Assembly: GCF_900489465.1 (NCBI RefSeq)
Contig: NZ_UEFQ01000019.1
Location: 95,968-159,967, forward strand
DNA length: 64,000 bases
Direction: 5' to 3'
Source: Aequorivita sp. CIP111184
GTDB taxonomy: Bacteria; Bacteroidota; Bacteroidia; Flavobacteriales; Flavobacteriaceae
The notes below the pieces were generated by a model that worked only from the letters and a program-made list of their open reading frames with translations, was not told the DNA's origin and did no database searches. Position numbers and translations under genes: made by a program. Of the stretch, positions 19,910 through 29,258 are shown one piece after another (position 1 is the first letter of the stretch; the number at the start of each line of letters is the position of its first letter).

Positions 19910-21196
19910 ATGGCAAAGATGGCAACCCTCGAGATAGATGGTAAAAAATACGAGTTTCCCATTGTGGAAGGAACTGAAAATGAATTAGGAATAGATATTA
20001 AAAGTCTTCGTACCGATACTAATGGTGTTGTTACACTAGATCCAGGTTATAAAAATACGGGCGCTTGCGAAAGTGCAATTACCTTTTTAGATGGCGAAAA
20101 AGGAATTCTGAGATACCGCGGATATGCTATTGAAGAACTTGCCGAAAAAGCACACTTCTTAGAGGTTTGTTACCTGCTTATTTTTGGTGAATTACCTACT
20201 GAAACACAACTCAATAAATTTCACACAGATATAAAAGCACAATCCCATGTCGATGAGGATGTGAAACGTATTTTGGACGGTTTTCCAAAAGCTGCACATC
20301 CAATGGGAGTTTTATCTTCTTTAACGTCTGCATTGGTGGCTTTTAACCCTTCTTCAGTGAATGTTGATAGTGAGGAAGATATGTACAAGGCAATTGTAAA
20401 AATTCTTGGAAAATTCCCTGTTTTAACTGCTTGGACATACAGAAAACGTATGGGGCTTCCGTTAGATTACGGCGGAGATTCCTTAGGTTATGTGGATAAT
20501 TTTTTGAAAATGATGTTCAAAAAACCAAGTGGGGAATACTCAACCAATGAAACTGTTTTGGAAGCTTTAGATAAATTATTAATTCTTCATGCGGATCATG
20601 AACAGAACTGTTCTACATCAACCGTAAGAATCGTTGGTTCTTCACACGCCGGTTTGTTTGTTTCAATTTCTGCGGGAATTGCAGCTCTTTGGGGTCCACT
20701 TCACGGAGGTGCCAATCAAGCTGTTATAGAAATGCTTGAAGCAATTAAAGAAGATGGCGGAGACACTAAGAAATTTATGGCGAAAGCAAAAGATAAAGAT
20801 GATCCGTTCCGTTTGATGGGATTTGGACATAGGGTTTATAAAAACTTTGATCCACGTGCAAAAATCATTAAAAAAGCAGCCGATGACGTTTTAGAAAATT
20901 TAGGAATTGAAGATGAAATTCTAGATATTGCTAAAGCTTTAGAAAAAGAAGCATTGGAAGATCCATACTTTGTAGAAAGAAAATTATATCCAAATGTAGA
21001 TTTCTATTCGGGAATAATTTATAGAGCACTTGGTATTCCAGTTGAAATGTTTACCCCGATGTTCGCTTTAGGGCGTTTACCAGGCTGGATTGCACAATGG
21101 AGAGAAATGCGTTTAAACAAAGAACCAATAGGGCGTCCTCGTCAAATCTATGTTGGCGAAACGCATAGAGAATTCTTGCCTGTTGAAAAGAGATAA
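19910..21196 (+). CDS. gltA: Citrate synthase
   Basis: Citrate synthase condenses oxaloacetate and acetyl-CoA, the entry step of the TCA cycle. The 428-residue product matches the longer, hexameric (E. coli GltA-like) type. Its approximately 50-residue N-terminal beta domain is followed by LDPGYKNTGACESAITFLDGEKGILRYRGY, the active-site region HADHEQNCSTSTVRIVGSSHAG, LWGPLHGGANQAVI and the signature GFGHRVYKNFDPRAKII. The ATG at 19910 gives MAKMATLEIDGKKYEFP, normal for the family. It has its own terminator. Confidence 0.97.
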   Translation: MAKMATLEIDGKKYEFPIVEGTENELGIDIKSLRTDTNGVVTLDPGYKNTGACESAITFLDGEKGILRYRGYAIEELAEKAHFLEVCYLLIFGELPTETQLNKFHTDIKAQSHVDEDVKRILDGFPKAAHPMGVLSSLTSALVAFNPSSVNVDSEEDMYKAIVKILGKFPVLTAWTYRKRMGLPLDYGGDSLGYVDNFLKMMFKKPSGEYSTNETVLEALDKLLILHADHEQNCSTSTVRIVGSSHAGLFVSISAGIAALWGPLHGGANQAVIEMLEAIKEDGGDTKKFMAKAKDKDDPFRLMGFGHRVYKNFDPRAKIIKKAADDVLENLGIEDEILDIAKALEKEALEDPYFVERKLYPNVDFYSGIIYRALGIPVEMFTPMFALGRLPGWIAQWREMRLNKEPIGRPRQIYVGETHREFLPVEKR

Positions 21197-21218
21197 ATCC
21201 TATTTTTTAATATATTTG

Positions 21219-21248
21219 AAAGCACTTCGGTATCGAAGTGCTTTTTTT
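21219..21248 (+). terminator. Intrinsic terminator after gltA
   Basis: A perfect 11-bp stem, AAAGCACTTCG (21219-21229) with CGAAGTGCTTT (21234-21244), has a four-base loop and is followed by a T run. Confidence 0.92.
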
Positions 21249-21259
21249 ATATTTGCCTT

Positions 21260-22174
21260 ATGATTAAATTAAACATCAACGACGAAATTTCAAGATTGCG
21301 AGCTGTAATACTGGGCCGCGCAGATAGTAATGGTCCTATTCCCAAACTGGAAAACGCCTACGACCCTAAATCTGCTGAGCACATTAAAGGAGGCACGTAT
21401 CCCAAAGATGAAGATATGGTTGATGAAATGGAAGCCGTTGCGGCTGTGTTCAAAAAATATGATGTTAAGGTCTATAGACCCCATTCCATAAAGGATTATA
21501 ATCAAATATTTTCGCGTGATATCGCTTTTGTTATTGAAGATAAATTTATAATTGCAAATATCCTTGAAGACCGTTCTATGGAAATTGAGGCCATTGAACA
21601 TGTAATCAACCATATTGATTCTTCAAAAATTATTAAATTTCCTGAAAATGCCCATATAGAGGGCGGCGACGTAATGCCTTGGGGAGATTATATTTTTGTG
21701 GGTGCCTATTATGGCGAAGATTATCCAAGTTTTATTACGGCCCGAACCAATATGAATGCCGTTAAACATCTTCAGAAATTGTTTCCTCATAAAAAAGTTA
21801 AATCTTTCAATCTTAAAAAAAGCAATACTGTTGCTGATGAAAACGCACTGCATCTGGATTGTTGCTTTCAGCCCTTGGGAAGAGGAAAGGCAATAATACA
21901 CAAAGAAGGATTTTTAATTGAAGAAGAATACGAATGGCTTATTAATTTCTTCGGAAAAGAAAATTGTTTTCATATTAACAAGCAGGAAATGTATAATATG
22001 AACAGCAATATTTTCTCCATTTCTCCAAATGTTGTGATTTCAGAAAAAAACTTTACAAGATTAAATACTTGGCTTCGCGAACAGGGTTTTACTGTAGAAG
22101 AAGTTCCCTACGCCGAAATTTCAAAGCAGGAAGGCTTGCTTCGTTGTACTACAATGCCTCTTATTCGGGATTAA
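21260..22174 (+). CDS. Amidinotransferase-fold (DDAH/arginine deiminase superfamily) hydrolase
   Basis: This 304-residue protein belongs to the guanidino-group-modifying superfamily that includes dimethylarginine dimethylaminohydrolase, arginine deiminase and amidinotransferases. The expected catalytic elements are visible: Glu-Gly-Gly-Asp with Asp137 (HIEGGDVM), His198 in ALHLDCCF and the nucleophile Cys296 in LLRCTTMPL close to the C-terminus. The early segment DIAFVIEDKFIIAN resembles the 'RD' substrate loop region. The substrate cannot be decided from sequence; hydrolysis or transfer on arginine or a methylated arginine is likely. It starts 12 bases after the gltA terminator, so it needs its own promoter or relies on readthrough. 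Confidence 0.85.
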   Translation: MIKLNINDEISRLRAVILGRADSNGPIPKLENAYDPKSAEHIKGGTYPKDEDMVDEMEAVAAVFKKYDVKVYRPHSIKDYNQIFSRDIAFVIEDKFIIANILEDRSMEIEAIEHVINHIDSSKIIKFPENAHIEGGDVMPWGDYIFVGAYYGEDYPSFITARTNMNAVKHLQKLFPHKKVKSFNLKKSNTVADENALHLDCCFQPLGRGKAIIHKEGFLIEEEYEWLINFFGKENCFHINKQEMYNMNSNIFSISPNVVISEKNFTRLNTWLREQGFTVEEVPYAEISKQEGLLRCTTMPLIRD

Positions 22175-22204
22175 CGTAATTTCTTTTCTTTCAACCAAAA
22201 GCCC

Positions 22205-22230
22205 ATTATTTACGTATATATGTAAATAAT
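22205..22230. promoter_or_regulatory. 26-base palindrome upstream of the outer-membrane barrel gene
   Basis: ATTATTTAC (22205-22213) and GTAAATAAT (22222-22230) form perfect 9-base arms with 8 bases between, 20 bases before the ATG at 22251. This could be an operator for a dimeric repressor or a hairpin in the 5' leader. It is not followed by a convincing T run. Confidence 0.5.
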
Positions 22231-22250
22231 CCTTTTTATAGAAAAGTTCC

Positions 22251-23051
22251 ATGAAGATTTTGGTTTCCCTTACTTTTTCCTTGTTTATTTTTTCAAACAG
22301 TTTCTCGCAGGGAAAAATTGACGGATTTTATAAAGGGAGAGGTAAAGGTTCCGTGGTTCTTGGAGTTGGCTTTGAAGATCCCAAAAGTTACTTTGTGGGT
22401 ACCGAAAGAATAGATTTAGGCCGAAATCTTTACTACATAAATCTATATGCCACATACGGGATAACTGACAATCTTGATATAAATACCTCTCTTCCCTACT
22501 TGAGGAGCGACAATGAAAGTGATTTTCAGGATATTTCAGTTATGTTGAAATATCGTTTTTTTCAATCTGCTTCTGAAAACGGAAATCTTGAATTTAGTTT
22601 AGGCACAGGTTTATCAACGCCAATTTCAAATTATAATATTGGCGGACTCAATGATATTGGTCAACAAGCTACAATTATAGAAACCCGCGCAGTGGCACAT
22701 TACAAATGGAATTCTGGTTGGTTTGCCACATTGCAAAGTGGTTTTTCCTTTAAATTTGAAGAAACCCCAAACAGCCTTCCCATTACCTTCAAAACGGGAA
22801 AAGCTTTGTCCGTATGGTATTACGACGTTTTTTATGATTACCAATATTCTTTTGGCGGTATCGACTATCGGGGTACACCACGTCCTCAAAATTTCAGTGC
22901 ATTGGGAGTTGATTATCATAAAGTGGGAGGCACTTTGTATCGCTCTTTTTCAAAAAACTTTGGTTCTGCATTAAATCTATCTTATATTTTTGGTGGACGA
23001 AATACATTTCAAGGGTTTGCATACGGTTTATCAATAGTGTACAATTTGTAA
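22251..23051 (+). CDS. Outer-membrane beta-barrel protein of unknown substrate
   Basis: The 266-residue product has a Sec signal peptide (residues 1-19, MKILVSLTFSLFIFSNSFSQ). A mature part of alternating beta strands follows (RNLYYINLYATYGITDNLDINTSLPYLR, VMLKYRFF, FSALGVDYHKVGG) and ends in an aromatic-rich strand (LSIVYNL), the pattern of outer-membrane barrels. It resembles the MetA-type/transporter barrel families of Bacteroidota in layout, but no specific function can be read. It stands between the hydrolase and the S9 peptidase genes, all on the plus strand with gaps that allow separate promoters. Confidence 0.7.
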   Translation: MKILVSLTFSLFIFSNSFSQGKIDGFYKGRGKGSVVLGVGFEDPKSYFVGTERIDLGRNLYYINLYATYGITDNLDINTSLPYLRSDNESDFQDISVMLKYRFFQSASENGNLEFSLGTGLSTPISNYNIGGLNDIGQQATIIETRAVAHYKWNSGWFATLQSGFSFKFEETPNSLPITFKTGKALSVWYYDVFYDYQYSFGGIDYRGTPRPQNFSALGVDYHKVGGTLYRSFSKNFGSALNLSYIFGGRNTFQGFAYGLSIVYNL

Positions 23052-23168
23052 GACATTGTAACTATTTGTTATTCGCATTAAATAACGCTTCAAAGGCTTA
23101 TTTAACAAAAAAACCGCTCCCTCTTTCACAAAAAATTAGTAAACTTGGCGTATTAAAATTTTAACACT

Positions 23169-25346
23169 TTGAAAAAAATAATCTCCCTATCTTTTTTACT
23201 GCTGTTTATAACAGCTATCTCTACTCTTACTGCACAACAAAAGAACATAACCCTAGAAGAAATTTGGGGTGGTGCCTTTCGCACACAAGGCTTGGATGTA
23301 CTCCATTCAATGAACAATGGAAAAGAATATGCCGTGCTTAATTATGATAGGCAGGATAAGGTTTCAACCGTTGATGTCTATGATTATAAAAGCGGTGAAA
23401 AGGTAAAAACGCTTCTTAATAGTAAAGATTTAAAGGGAATTGATTTCGTAATTTCTTATGAGTTCAGTAAAGATGAATCCAAAATTCTTTTTTCAACTGA
23501 ACTGAAACAGATATACCGACGTTCTTCACTTGGAACTTATTATGTTTACGATTTGAAAACAAAGGATTTCAGCCTTGTATCCACTAATAAAATTCAAGAG
23601 CCAACGTTCAGCAATGATGGTAGCAAAGTGGCTTACGGTTTTGAGAACAATCTTTATGTAAAAGATTTGAATTCTGGCGAAACCAAACAAATAACCTCAG
23701 ACGGAAAGAAGAACAGCATAATCAACGGCATTACAGATTGGGTATATGAGGAGGAATTTGCATTTGTTCGTGCTTTTGAATGGAGTAAAAGCGGTGATAA
23801 ACTTGCCTATATAAAATTTGATGAAACGGAGGTTCCTGAATTTACTATGGACGTTTATGGTAATGATCTGTATCCTTTTGCAGACACTTTTAAATATCCA
23901 AAAGCAGGTGAGGCTAACTCAAAAGTTTCGTTGCAGTTTTATGACCTTGCTAGCGCTAAAACTACTTCTGTAGATCTTTCAAAATACAATAGTTATTACA
24001 TTCCAAGATTACTTTGGACCGAAGACAATAATTTATTGAGCGTGCAGCTCGCCAATCGCCATCAAAATGTAATAGACTTGGTTTTTGTGGATGCTTCAAG
24101 CAATTCTACAAAATTAATTTTACAGGAAAAAGATGATGCATACGTAGATGTAACAGATAATCTAACTTTTTTAAATAATAATAGTTTTTTCTGGACCAGC
24201 GAAAAGGATGGTTGGAACCATATTTATCAATATGATAAAGATGGTAAGATGATGAATCAAGTAACCAAAGGTCCCTGGGAAGTAACCGCTTATTATGGTT
24301 TTGATCAAAACACCGGGCGTGTGTATTACCAAAGTACAGAAAACGGAAGTATTAACCGCGATGTGTATTCCATACTTCCTTCGGGAAAGAACAAAGCACG
24401 CTTGACGCAACAAACAGGGACTAATGATGCAGATTTCAGTGCGGATTATACTTATTTTATCAATACTTTTTCTGATGCAAAAACCCCTTTCGTCTTTACA
24501 CTTAGAGAAGCAAAAACAGGAAAATTGCTTCGCGAAATAAAAGACAACAGCGATTTAAAAAATCGACTAGCTTCATATAAAATTTCCCCTAAAGAGTTTT
24601 CAACCATAAATATCAATGGCGAAGATCTGAATATGTATATGATCAAGCCATTAGATTTTGATGAAACAAAGCAGTATCCGCTATTTCTTTATCAATATTC
24701 AGGTCCCGGTTCTCAAAATGTATCCAATAGCTGGATTGGCACAAATGATTATTGGCATGAATTGCTTGCGCAGGAAGGTTATATTATAGCTTGTGTGGAC
24801 GGCCGCGGAACGGGTTTTAAAGGAAGAGATTTCAAAAAAATGACCCAAAAGGAACTGGGTAAATATGAAGTTGAAGACCAAATAGCTGTCGCGAAAAAAT
24901 TGAGTGAGCTGCCCTATATTGATGAATCCCGAACTGGAATTTGGGGTTGGAGTTATGGTGGTTTTATGTCTTCCAACTGTCTTTTTCAAGGTGCCGATAC
25001 TTTTGAAATGGCAATTGCCGTTGCCCCAGTTACTAGCTGGAGATTTTATGACAGTATTTATACTGAAAGATATATGCAAACGCCCCAGGAAAATGCTTCA
25101 GGTTATGATGAGAACTCACCGCTTTCCCACGTAGATAAATTGAAAGGGAAATTCTTACTTGTTCACGGAAGTGCTGATGATAATGTGCACGTACAGAACA
25201 GTATGCGCCTGATAGAAGCATTAGTTCAAGCCAACAAGCAGTTTGACTGGAGAATATATCCAGATAAAAACCACGGTATTTACGGGGGCAATACCCGATT
25301 GCATTTATATACTTTAATGACCGATTTCATCAAAAAAAACTTATAA
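23169..25346 (+). CDS. S9 family dipeptidyl peptidase IV-like enzyme
   Basis: This exported serine peptidase very probably removes X-Pro or X-Ala dipeptides from peptide N-termini. The 725-residue product has a signal peptide (MKKIISLSFLLLFITAISTLTAQ), an N-terminal beta-propeller domain and a C-terminal alpha/beta hydrolase domain. The catalytic triad is Ser595 in GWSYGG, Asp670 or Asp671 in GSADDNVH and His702 in DKNHGIYGG. The segment DWVYEEEF (residues 190-197) carries the double-Glu motif that binds the substrate amino terminus in DPP IV. The start is TTG at 23169; no nearby ATG keeps the signal peptide. Thirty bases downstream begins the first of two POT peptide transporters, so products are likely imported by its neighbours. 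Confidence 0.93.
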   Translation: MKKIISLSFLLLFITAISTLTAQQKNITLEEIWGGAFRTQGLDVLHSMNNGKEYAVLNYDRQDKVSTVDVYDYKSGEKVKTLLNSKDLKGIDFVISYEFSKDESKILFSTELKQIYRRSSLGTYYVYDLKTKDFSLVSTNKIQEPTFSNDGSKVAYGFENNLYVKDLNSGETKQITSDGKKNSIINGITDWVYEEEFAFVRAFEWSKSGDKLAYIKFDETEVPEFTMDVYGNDLYPFADTFKYPKAGEANSKVSLQFYDLASAKTTSVDLSKYNSYYIPRLLWTEDNNLLSVQLANRHQNVIDLVFVDASSNSTKLILQEKDDAYVDVTDNLTFLNNNSFFWTSEKDGWNHIYQYDKDGKMMNQVTKGPWEVTAYYGFDQNTGRVYYQSTENGSINRDVYSILPSGKNKARLTQQTGTNDADFSADYTYFINTFSDAKTPFVFTLREAKTGKLLREIKDNSDLKNRLASYKISPKEFSTININGEDLNMYMIKPLDFDETKQYPLFLYQYSGPGSQNVSNSWIGTNDYWHELLAQEGYIIACVDGRGTGFKGRDFKKMTQKELGKYEVEDQIAVAKKLSELPYIDESRTGIWGWSYGGFMSSNCLFQGADTFEMAIAVAPVTSWRFYDSIYTERYMQTPQENASGYDENSPLSHVDKLKGKFLLVHGSADDNVHVQNSMRLIEALVQANKQFDWRIYPDKNHGIYGGNTRLHLYTLMTDFIKKNL

Positions 25347-25375
25347 AAATCAACACTAACTAATAATCGAATTTT

Positions 25376-26782
25376 ATGTCAGACGCACTTCAATACCAAA
25401 AGCAAAAGGAATTATTTGGCCATCCGGTAGGTCTTTATATACTATTTTTTACCGAAATGTGGGAACGCTTTTCCTATTATGGAATGCGTGCCATTTTGGT
25501 TCTTTACTTAGTTGCAGAAGCAGGTAGTGGCAACCCTGGGCTGGGGTGGACAAATGGAGATGCTCTTTCGCTTTATGGAACTTACACAATGTTAGTTTAT
25601 GTGGCTTCCATTCCTGGAGGCTGGATTGCTGATAAATTTTTAGGGCAAAAACAGTCTGTATTGGTTGGTGGTATTTTACTTGTAGCTGGTCACGGAATCC
25701 TATCTATTGAGCAAATGTGGGCGTTTTATACAGGGCTTGGACTTATTATTGCCGGGGTAGGTATGTTAAAACCGAATATTTCTACCATGGTTGGGGGTCT
25801 TTATAAGACTGGCGATATTAGAAGAGATAAGGGTTTTACAATATTTTATATAGGTATTAACGTAGGTGCCTTTCTTTCAAGTTTGATAGTAGGTTACGTT
25901 GGTGAAGTTTATGGATGGCATTATGGTTTTGGACTTGCCGCAATAGGGATGCTCTTAGGGTTGATTCAATATGTAGCTGGTCAAAAACATTTGAAATATG
26001 TTGGTAACAATACCAACAATTCAATTGATCCCGAAGAACAGGCAGCAATGAAAAGACCGCTTTCAAAAATTGAAAAAGATAGAATGATTGTATTGTTCAT
26101 TTCTTTCATTTTGGTAATTGTATTCTGGGGTGCTTTTGAACAAGCAGGAGGTTTGATGAATATTTATGCTTCTGAAAAAACGAATAGAATGTTAATGGGG
26201 TGGGAGGTACCAGCTTCTTGGTTCCAATCTTTAAATGCACTTTTCATTATTGTTTTAGGTACAAGTGTTGCTGCTTATTGGGCACATAGAAAATTGAAAG
26301 GAAAAATTTCAACTTCCCTTTTTAAAATGTGTCTCGGCTTAATAATAATGGGTACAGGTTTCTTTTTTATGACAGGAGCAGCAGCTCAATATAATGCCGA
26401 TGGTTCATCAGCTATGTATTGGTTAGTTGCGGCATATTTATTCCACACAGTTGGAGAATTATGTTTGTCACCAGTGGCGCTTTCATATATTACAAAATTG
26501 GCTCCTCTAAAATACGCATCTCTTATGATGGGTGTGTACTTTGCAATGACCGGCTTTGGAAACAAAGTGGCGGGATTGCTTGGAGAATCTGCCTCAGATT
26601 TGGGAGAATACACCGTATTTACTGGAATTGCAATTTTTTGTGTAGTCTTTGGATTATTAGTTATGTTAATTAGAAAGAAATTGGAAAAACTGACCCACGG
26701 CGCTGAAGATAATGAGCGTGAAATTAATGACGATAATGAGCCGTATGAAATTGCGGATCCAGATTTCAATAAAGCAAATTAA
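25376..26782 (+). CDS. POT-family proton-coupled di/tripeptide transporter, copy 1
   Basis: The 468-residue inner-membrane protein belongs to the PTR2/POT branch of the major facilitator superfamily. It has the proton-coupling motif region EMWERFSYYGMRAILVLYL in helix 1 and the PTR2 signature FYIGINVGAFLSSLIVGYVGEVYGWHYGFG around residues 155-185. About 12 to 14 hydrophobic helices are visible, plus a charged C-terminal tail. It lies 30 bases after the DPP IV-like peptidase and 33 bases before a second, longer POT gene. The three likely form an operon for peptide use. Substrate preference cannot be told from sequence. Confidence 0.93.
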   Translation: MSDALQYQKQKELFGHPVGLYILFFTEMWERFSYYGMRAILVLYLVAEAGSGNPGLGWTNGDALSLYGTYTMLVYVASIPGGWIADKFLGQKQSVLVGGILLVAGHGILSIEQMWAFYTGLGLIIAGVGMLKPNISTMVGGLYKTGDIRRDKGFTIFYIGINVGAFLSSLIVGYVGEVYGWHYGFGLAAIGMLLGLIQYVAGQKHLKYVGNNTNNSIDPEEQAAMKRPLSKIEKDRMIVLFISFILVIVFWGAFEQAGGLMNIYASEKTNRMLMGWEVPASWFQSLNALFIIVLGTSVAAYWAHRKLKGKISTSLFKMCLGLIIMGTGFFFMTGAAAQYNADGSSAMYWLVAAYLFHTVGELCLSPVALSYITKLAPLKYASLMMGVYFAMTGFGNKVAGLLGESASDLGEYTVFTGIAIFCVVFGLLVMLIRKKLEKLTHGAEDNEREINDDNEPYEIADPDFNKAN

Positions 26783-26815
26783 TTTCAGAAATATATTTAA
26801 CCAAAGCATAAGCTG

Positions 26816-28606
26816 ATGAATACCGATATAGAAAATTTATTTAAAGACAAAGTTTTAGGACATCCTGCGGGACTTTTTATACTTTTCTTTACTGAAATGT
26901 GGGAGCGTTTCTCCTTTTACGGAATGCGTATCCTTTTGGTGCTGTTTTTAACTGCACCGCTACTTAGCGATAATCCCGGATGGGACTGGCCACGGGAGCA
27001 TGCATTAGCGCTTATAGGTACATATGCTTCACTGCTTTATTTAACACCCATCATTGGTGGTTGGATAGCCGACAAAATAACAGGATATAGAATGGCGGTG
27101 GTTATTGGTTGTATTATTATGACTTTGGGACATGCCTCAATGGCTATAGAAACAACAGCTTCATTTTATTTAGGTCTTACGCTTTTGGTTATTGGAACAG
27201 GTTTCTTTAAACCGAACATTACTTCCATCATTTCTGAAATGTATAAAGGCAAAGAATCCAAAAAAGATGGAGCCTATACGTTGTTTTACATGGGGGTTAA
27301 TGCAGGGGCTTTTTTCGGAATGATGCTTTGTGGTTACTTAGCTGAAAATTTTGGATGGTCTTGGGGCTTTGGGCTTGCAGGTATTTTTATGTTTTTGGGT
27401 ATGTTGCAATTTTTATTGGCGAATAAAATTTTCGGTGAAATTGGTGCTAAGCCTTCTAAGGTGCACGAAGTTGAAATACCTCAAGATATAAATGAGAAAA
27501 GACCCGAATTGCGCATAAATGAAGAAGATAAAGTGGCAATCAAATTGAATCCTTTCACGTTTTATGATTATATTCTTATTGTATTATCATCTGTTGGAGG
27601 CTTACTATATCTTTTTAATGATCCCTTAGAAAAAATCTACGACACCTCTTTAGTGCCATTTGAAATTGGAGGAATGAGCGGGACAAATATTGTAGTTCTA
27701 GCTGCATTGGCAATGTTCCTGATTTTATTAATCACGCGTATTGCTCGTTATCTTCCAATAGTTCGAGATAGATTGATTGCTGTTTCAATTTTTGGACTTT
27801 TTACGGTTTTCTTTTTTGCGTTTTTTGAGCAATCATTAGGTTCTATGACACTCTTTGCACAAGATTACACGAATAGAAATTTAACTGGAGATTCTGCAGT
27901 TATTTTTAAAATAATTGATGCCCTTTTAACAACGGTGCCGTTAATAATAATTACTTGGGTAATCTTTTTGCTTGTTAAAAAGACACATAATAAAATAGCA
28001 TGGTCAAACGTAGCGCTATCACTTGCTTTCGTAGGGATTTGGGGATTAGTTATTTTCCGTTTAATAGATAAATTCACACAGACAGAATTAGAAGTAGATG
28101 CCACCTGGTTTGGGATCCTTAATTCATTCTTTATAATTACACTTGCTCCATTTTTTTCAAAATGGTGGGAGAGCAAATACAACCCAAGTGCTGCCATAAA
28201 ATACGGAATTGGATTGGTTCTTTTGGGACTTGGATTTGCAGTGCTTTCTTATGGAGCATCAGACATTCCTCCAGGCGCCATGACGGCTTCAGTAAGTATG
28301 ATTTTTCTTATTTTGGCGTATCTACTGCATACCATGGGTGAGCTTTGTCTTTCTCCCTTAGGTCTTTCTTATTTAAGTAAATTGGTGCCAGCGCGCATGA
28401 TTGGTTTTATGTTTGGGGTTTGGTACCTTGCCATTGCGGTGGGGCAAAAGGCTGCCAATACGATGGGTGGAATGATTGATAAAATTTCAGCAGAATATTC
28501 ACTGGGAACTTTCTTTTTGATTTTCACTTTAATTCCAATTGGAGTGGGTATTATTTCAATGTTATTAAACCCAATTCTAAAAAAATTAATGCACGGCATT
28601 CGTTAA
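26816..28606 (+). CDS. POT-family peptide transporter, copy 2 (longer)
   Basis: This 596-residue paralogue shares the helix-1 motif EMWERFSFYGMRILLVLFL and the PTR2 signature FYMGVNAGAFFGMMLCGYLAENFGWSWGFG. Compared with its 468-residue neighbour it contains a longer central section: after IPQDINEKRPELRINEEDKV, extra hydrophobic segments (DYILIVLSSVGGLLYLF, NIVVLAALAMFLILLI) are inserted between the two six-helix bundles. The longer form is a recurrent type in Bacteroidota. The gene ends before an intrinsic terminator at 28625-28660, which closes the peptidase-transporter operon. Confidence 0.92.
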   Translation: MNTDIENLFKDKVLGHPAGLFILFFTEMWERFSFYGMRILLVLFLTAPLLSDNPGWDWPREHALALIGTYASLLYLTPIIGGWIADKITGYRMAVVIGCIIMTLGHASMAIETTASFYLGLTLLVIGTGFFKPNITSIISEMYKGKESKKDGAYTLFYMGVNAGAFFGMMLCGYLAENFGWSWGFGLAGIFMFLGMLQFLLANKIFGEIGAKPSKVHEVEIPQDINEKRPELRINEEDKVAIKLNPFTFYDYILIVLSSVGGLLYLFNDPLEKIYDTSLVPFEIGGMSGTNIVVLAALAMFLILLITRIARYLPIVRDRLIAVSIFGLFTVFFFAFFEQSLGSMTLFAQDYTNRNLTGDSAVIFKIIDALLTTVPLIIITWVIFLLVKKTHNKIAWSNVALSLAFVGIWGLVIFRLIDKFTQTELEVDATWFGILNSFFIITLAPFFSKWWESKYNPSAAIKYGIGLVLLGLGFAVLSYGASDIPPGAMTASVSMIFLILAYLLHTMGELCLSPLGLSYLSKLVPARMIGFMFGVWYLAIAVGQKAANTMGGMIDKISAEYSLGTFFLIFTLIPIGVGIISMLLNPILKKLMHGIR

Positions 28607-28624
28607 TACACAATACTTTATATC

Positions 28625-28660
28625 AAACAAGCGTTCCTTTTTGTGGAACGCTTTTTGTTT
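28625..28660 (+). terminator. Intrinsic terminator of the peptidase/POT operon
   Basis: AAGCGTTCC (28629-28637) pairs perfectly with GGAACGCTT (28645-28653), with outer AAAC/GTTT pairing possible, followed by a T-rich stretch. It starts about 20 bases after the second POT gene. Confidence 0.88.
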
Positions 28661-28690
28661 CATTTTTTTAGACTTTTTAAAAACTTTTCG

Positions 28691-29224
28691 ATGAAAAATA
28701 TTTTACTACTTTTTTTACTTTTAACTATTGGTACTGTTAATTCCCAAGAAATTAATTGGATGACAATGAATGAGGCTATAGCGGCGCAAAAGAAAACTCC
28801 CAAAAAGATTTTTATGGACGTTTACACTACATGGTGCGGACCCTGCAAAATGCTAGATAAAAATACCTTTAGCGACAAAGAAGTAATAGAATATGTCAAT
28901 AAAAATTATTACGCTGTTAAGTTCAATGCTGAAGGAACAGAGAAGGTAGATTATCAGGATTTTGTATATACTAATCCCAATTATGATCCAGCTAGAAAAG
29001 GAAGAAACTCCCAACATTTATTTGCCCATGCCATGAAAGTAACTGCCTACCCAACTGTAGTTTTCTTTCGTGAAAATGGAGATTTAATTCAGGCAGTTCC
29101 TGGGTATAGAACGCCACCACAACTTGAAATCTTCCTAAAGATGATCTACAGTGATGATTATTTGGAAATTATTACTGCCGAAGCTTGGGAAGAGTATCAG
29201 AAAAATTTTAAACCTACATTTTAG
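28691..29224 (+). CDS. Exported thioredoxin-like protein
   Basis: The 177-residue product has a signal peptide (MKNILLLFLLLTIGTVNSQ) and a thioredoxin fold. The redox motif WCGPC is at residues 48-52, and the cis-proline region is AYPTVVFFRENGD. It probably acts in the periplasm on disulfides or on cytochrome c or outer-membrane protein maturation; the partner is unknown. I chose the ATG at 28691 because an in-frame GTG at 28643 lies within the terminator hairpin and would add 16 residues before the signal peptide. Its stop lies close to that of the convergent comEC-like gene. Confidence 0.88.
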   Translation: MKNILLLFLLLTIGTVNSQEINWMTMNEAIAAQKKTPKKIFMDVYTTWCGPCKMLDKNTFSDKEVIEYVNKNYYAVKFNAEGTEKVDYQDFVYTNPNYDPARKGRNSQHLFAHAMKVTAYPTVVFFRENGDLIQAVPGYRTPPQLEIFLKMIYSDDYLEIITAEAWEEYQKNFKPTF

Positions 29225-29258
29225 AATAGCACTTTCGGTTTCATATTCGGGCTATTCT
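29223..29258. terminator. Hairpin over the convergent stops of the thioredoxin and comEC-like genes
   Basis: AGAATAGC (29223-29230) and GCTATTCT (29251-29258) form an 8-bp stem covering both stop codons, with a 20-base loop. There is no strong T run, so terminator function is only plausible. Confidence 0.35.

Noticed and set aside
28643..28690. GTG start for the thioredoxin-like gene
   Set aside because: The codon lies in the terminator hairpin at 28625-28660, and the extra residues come before a normal signal peptide starting at 28691.
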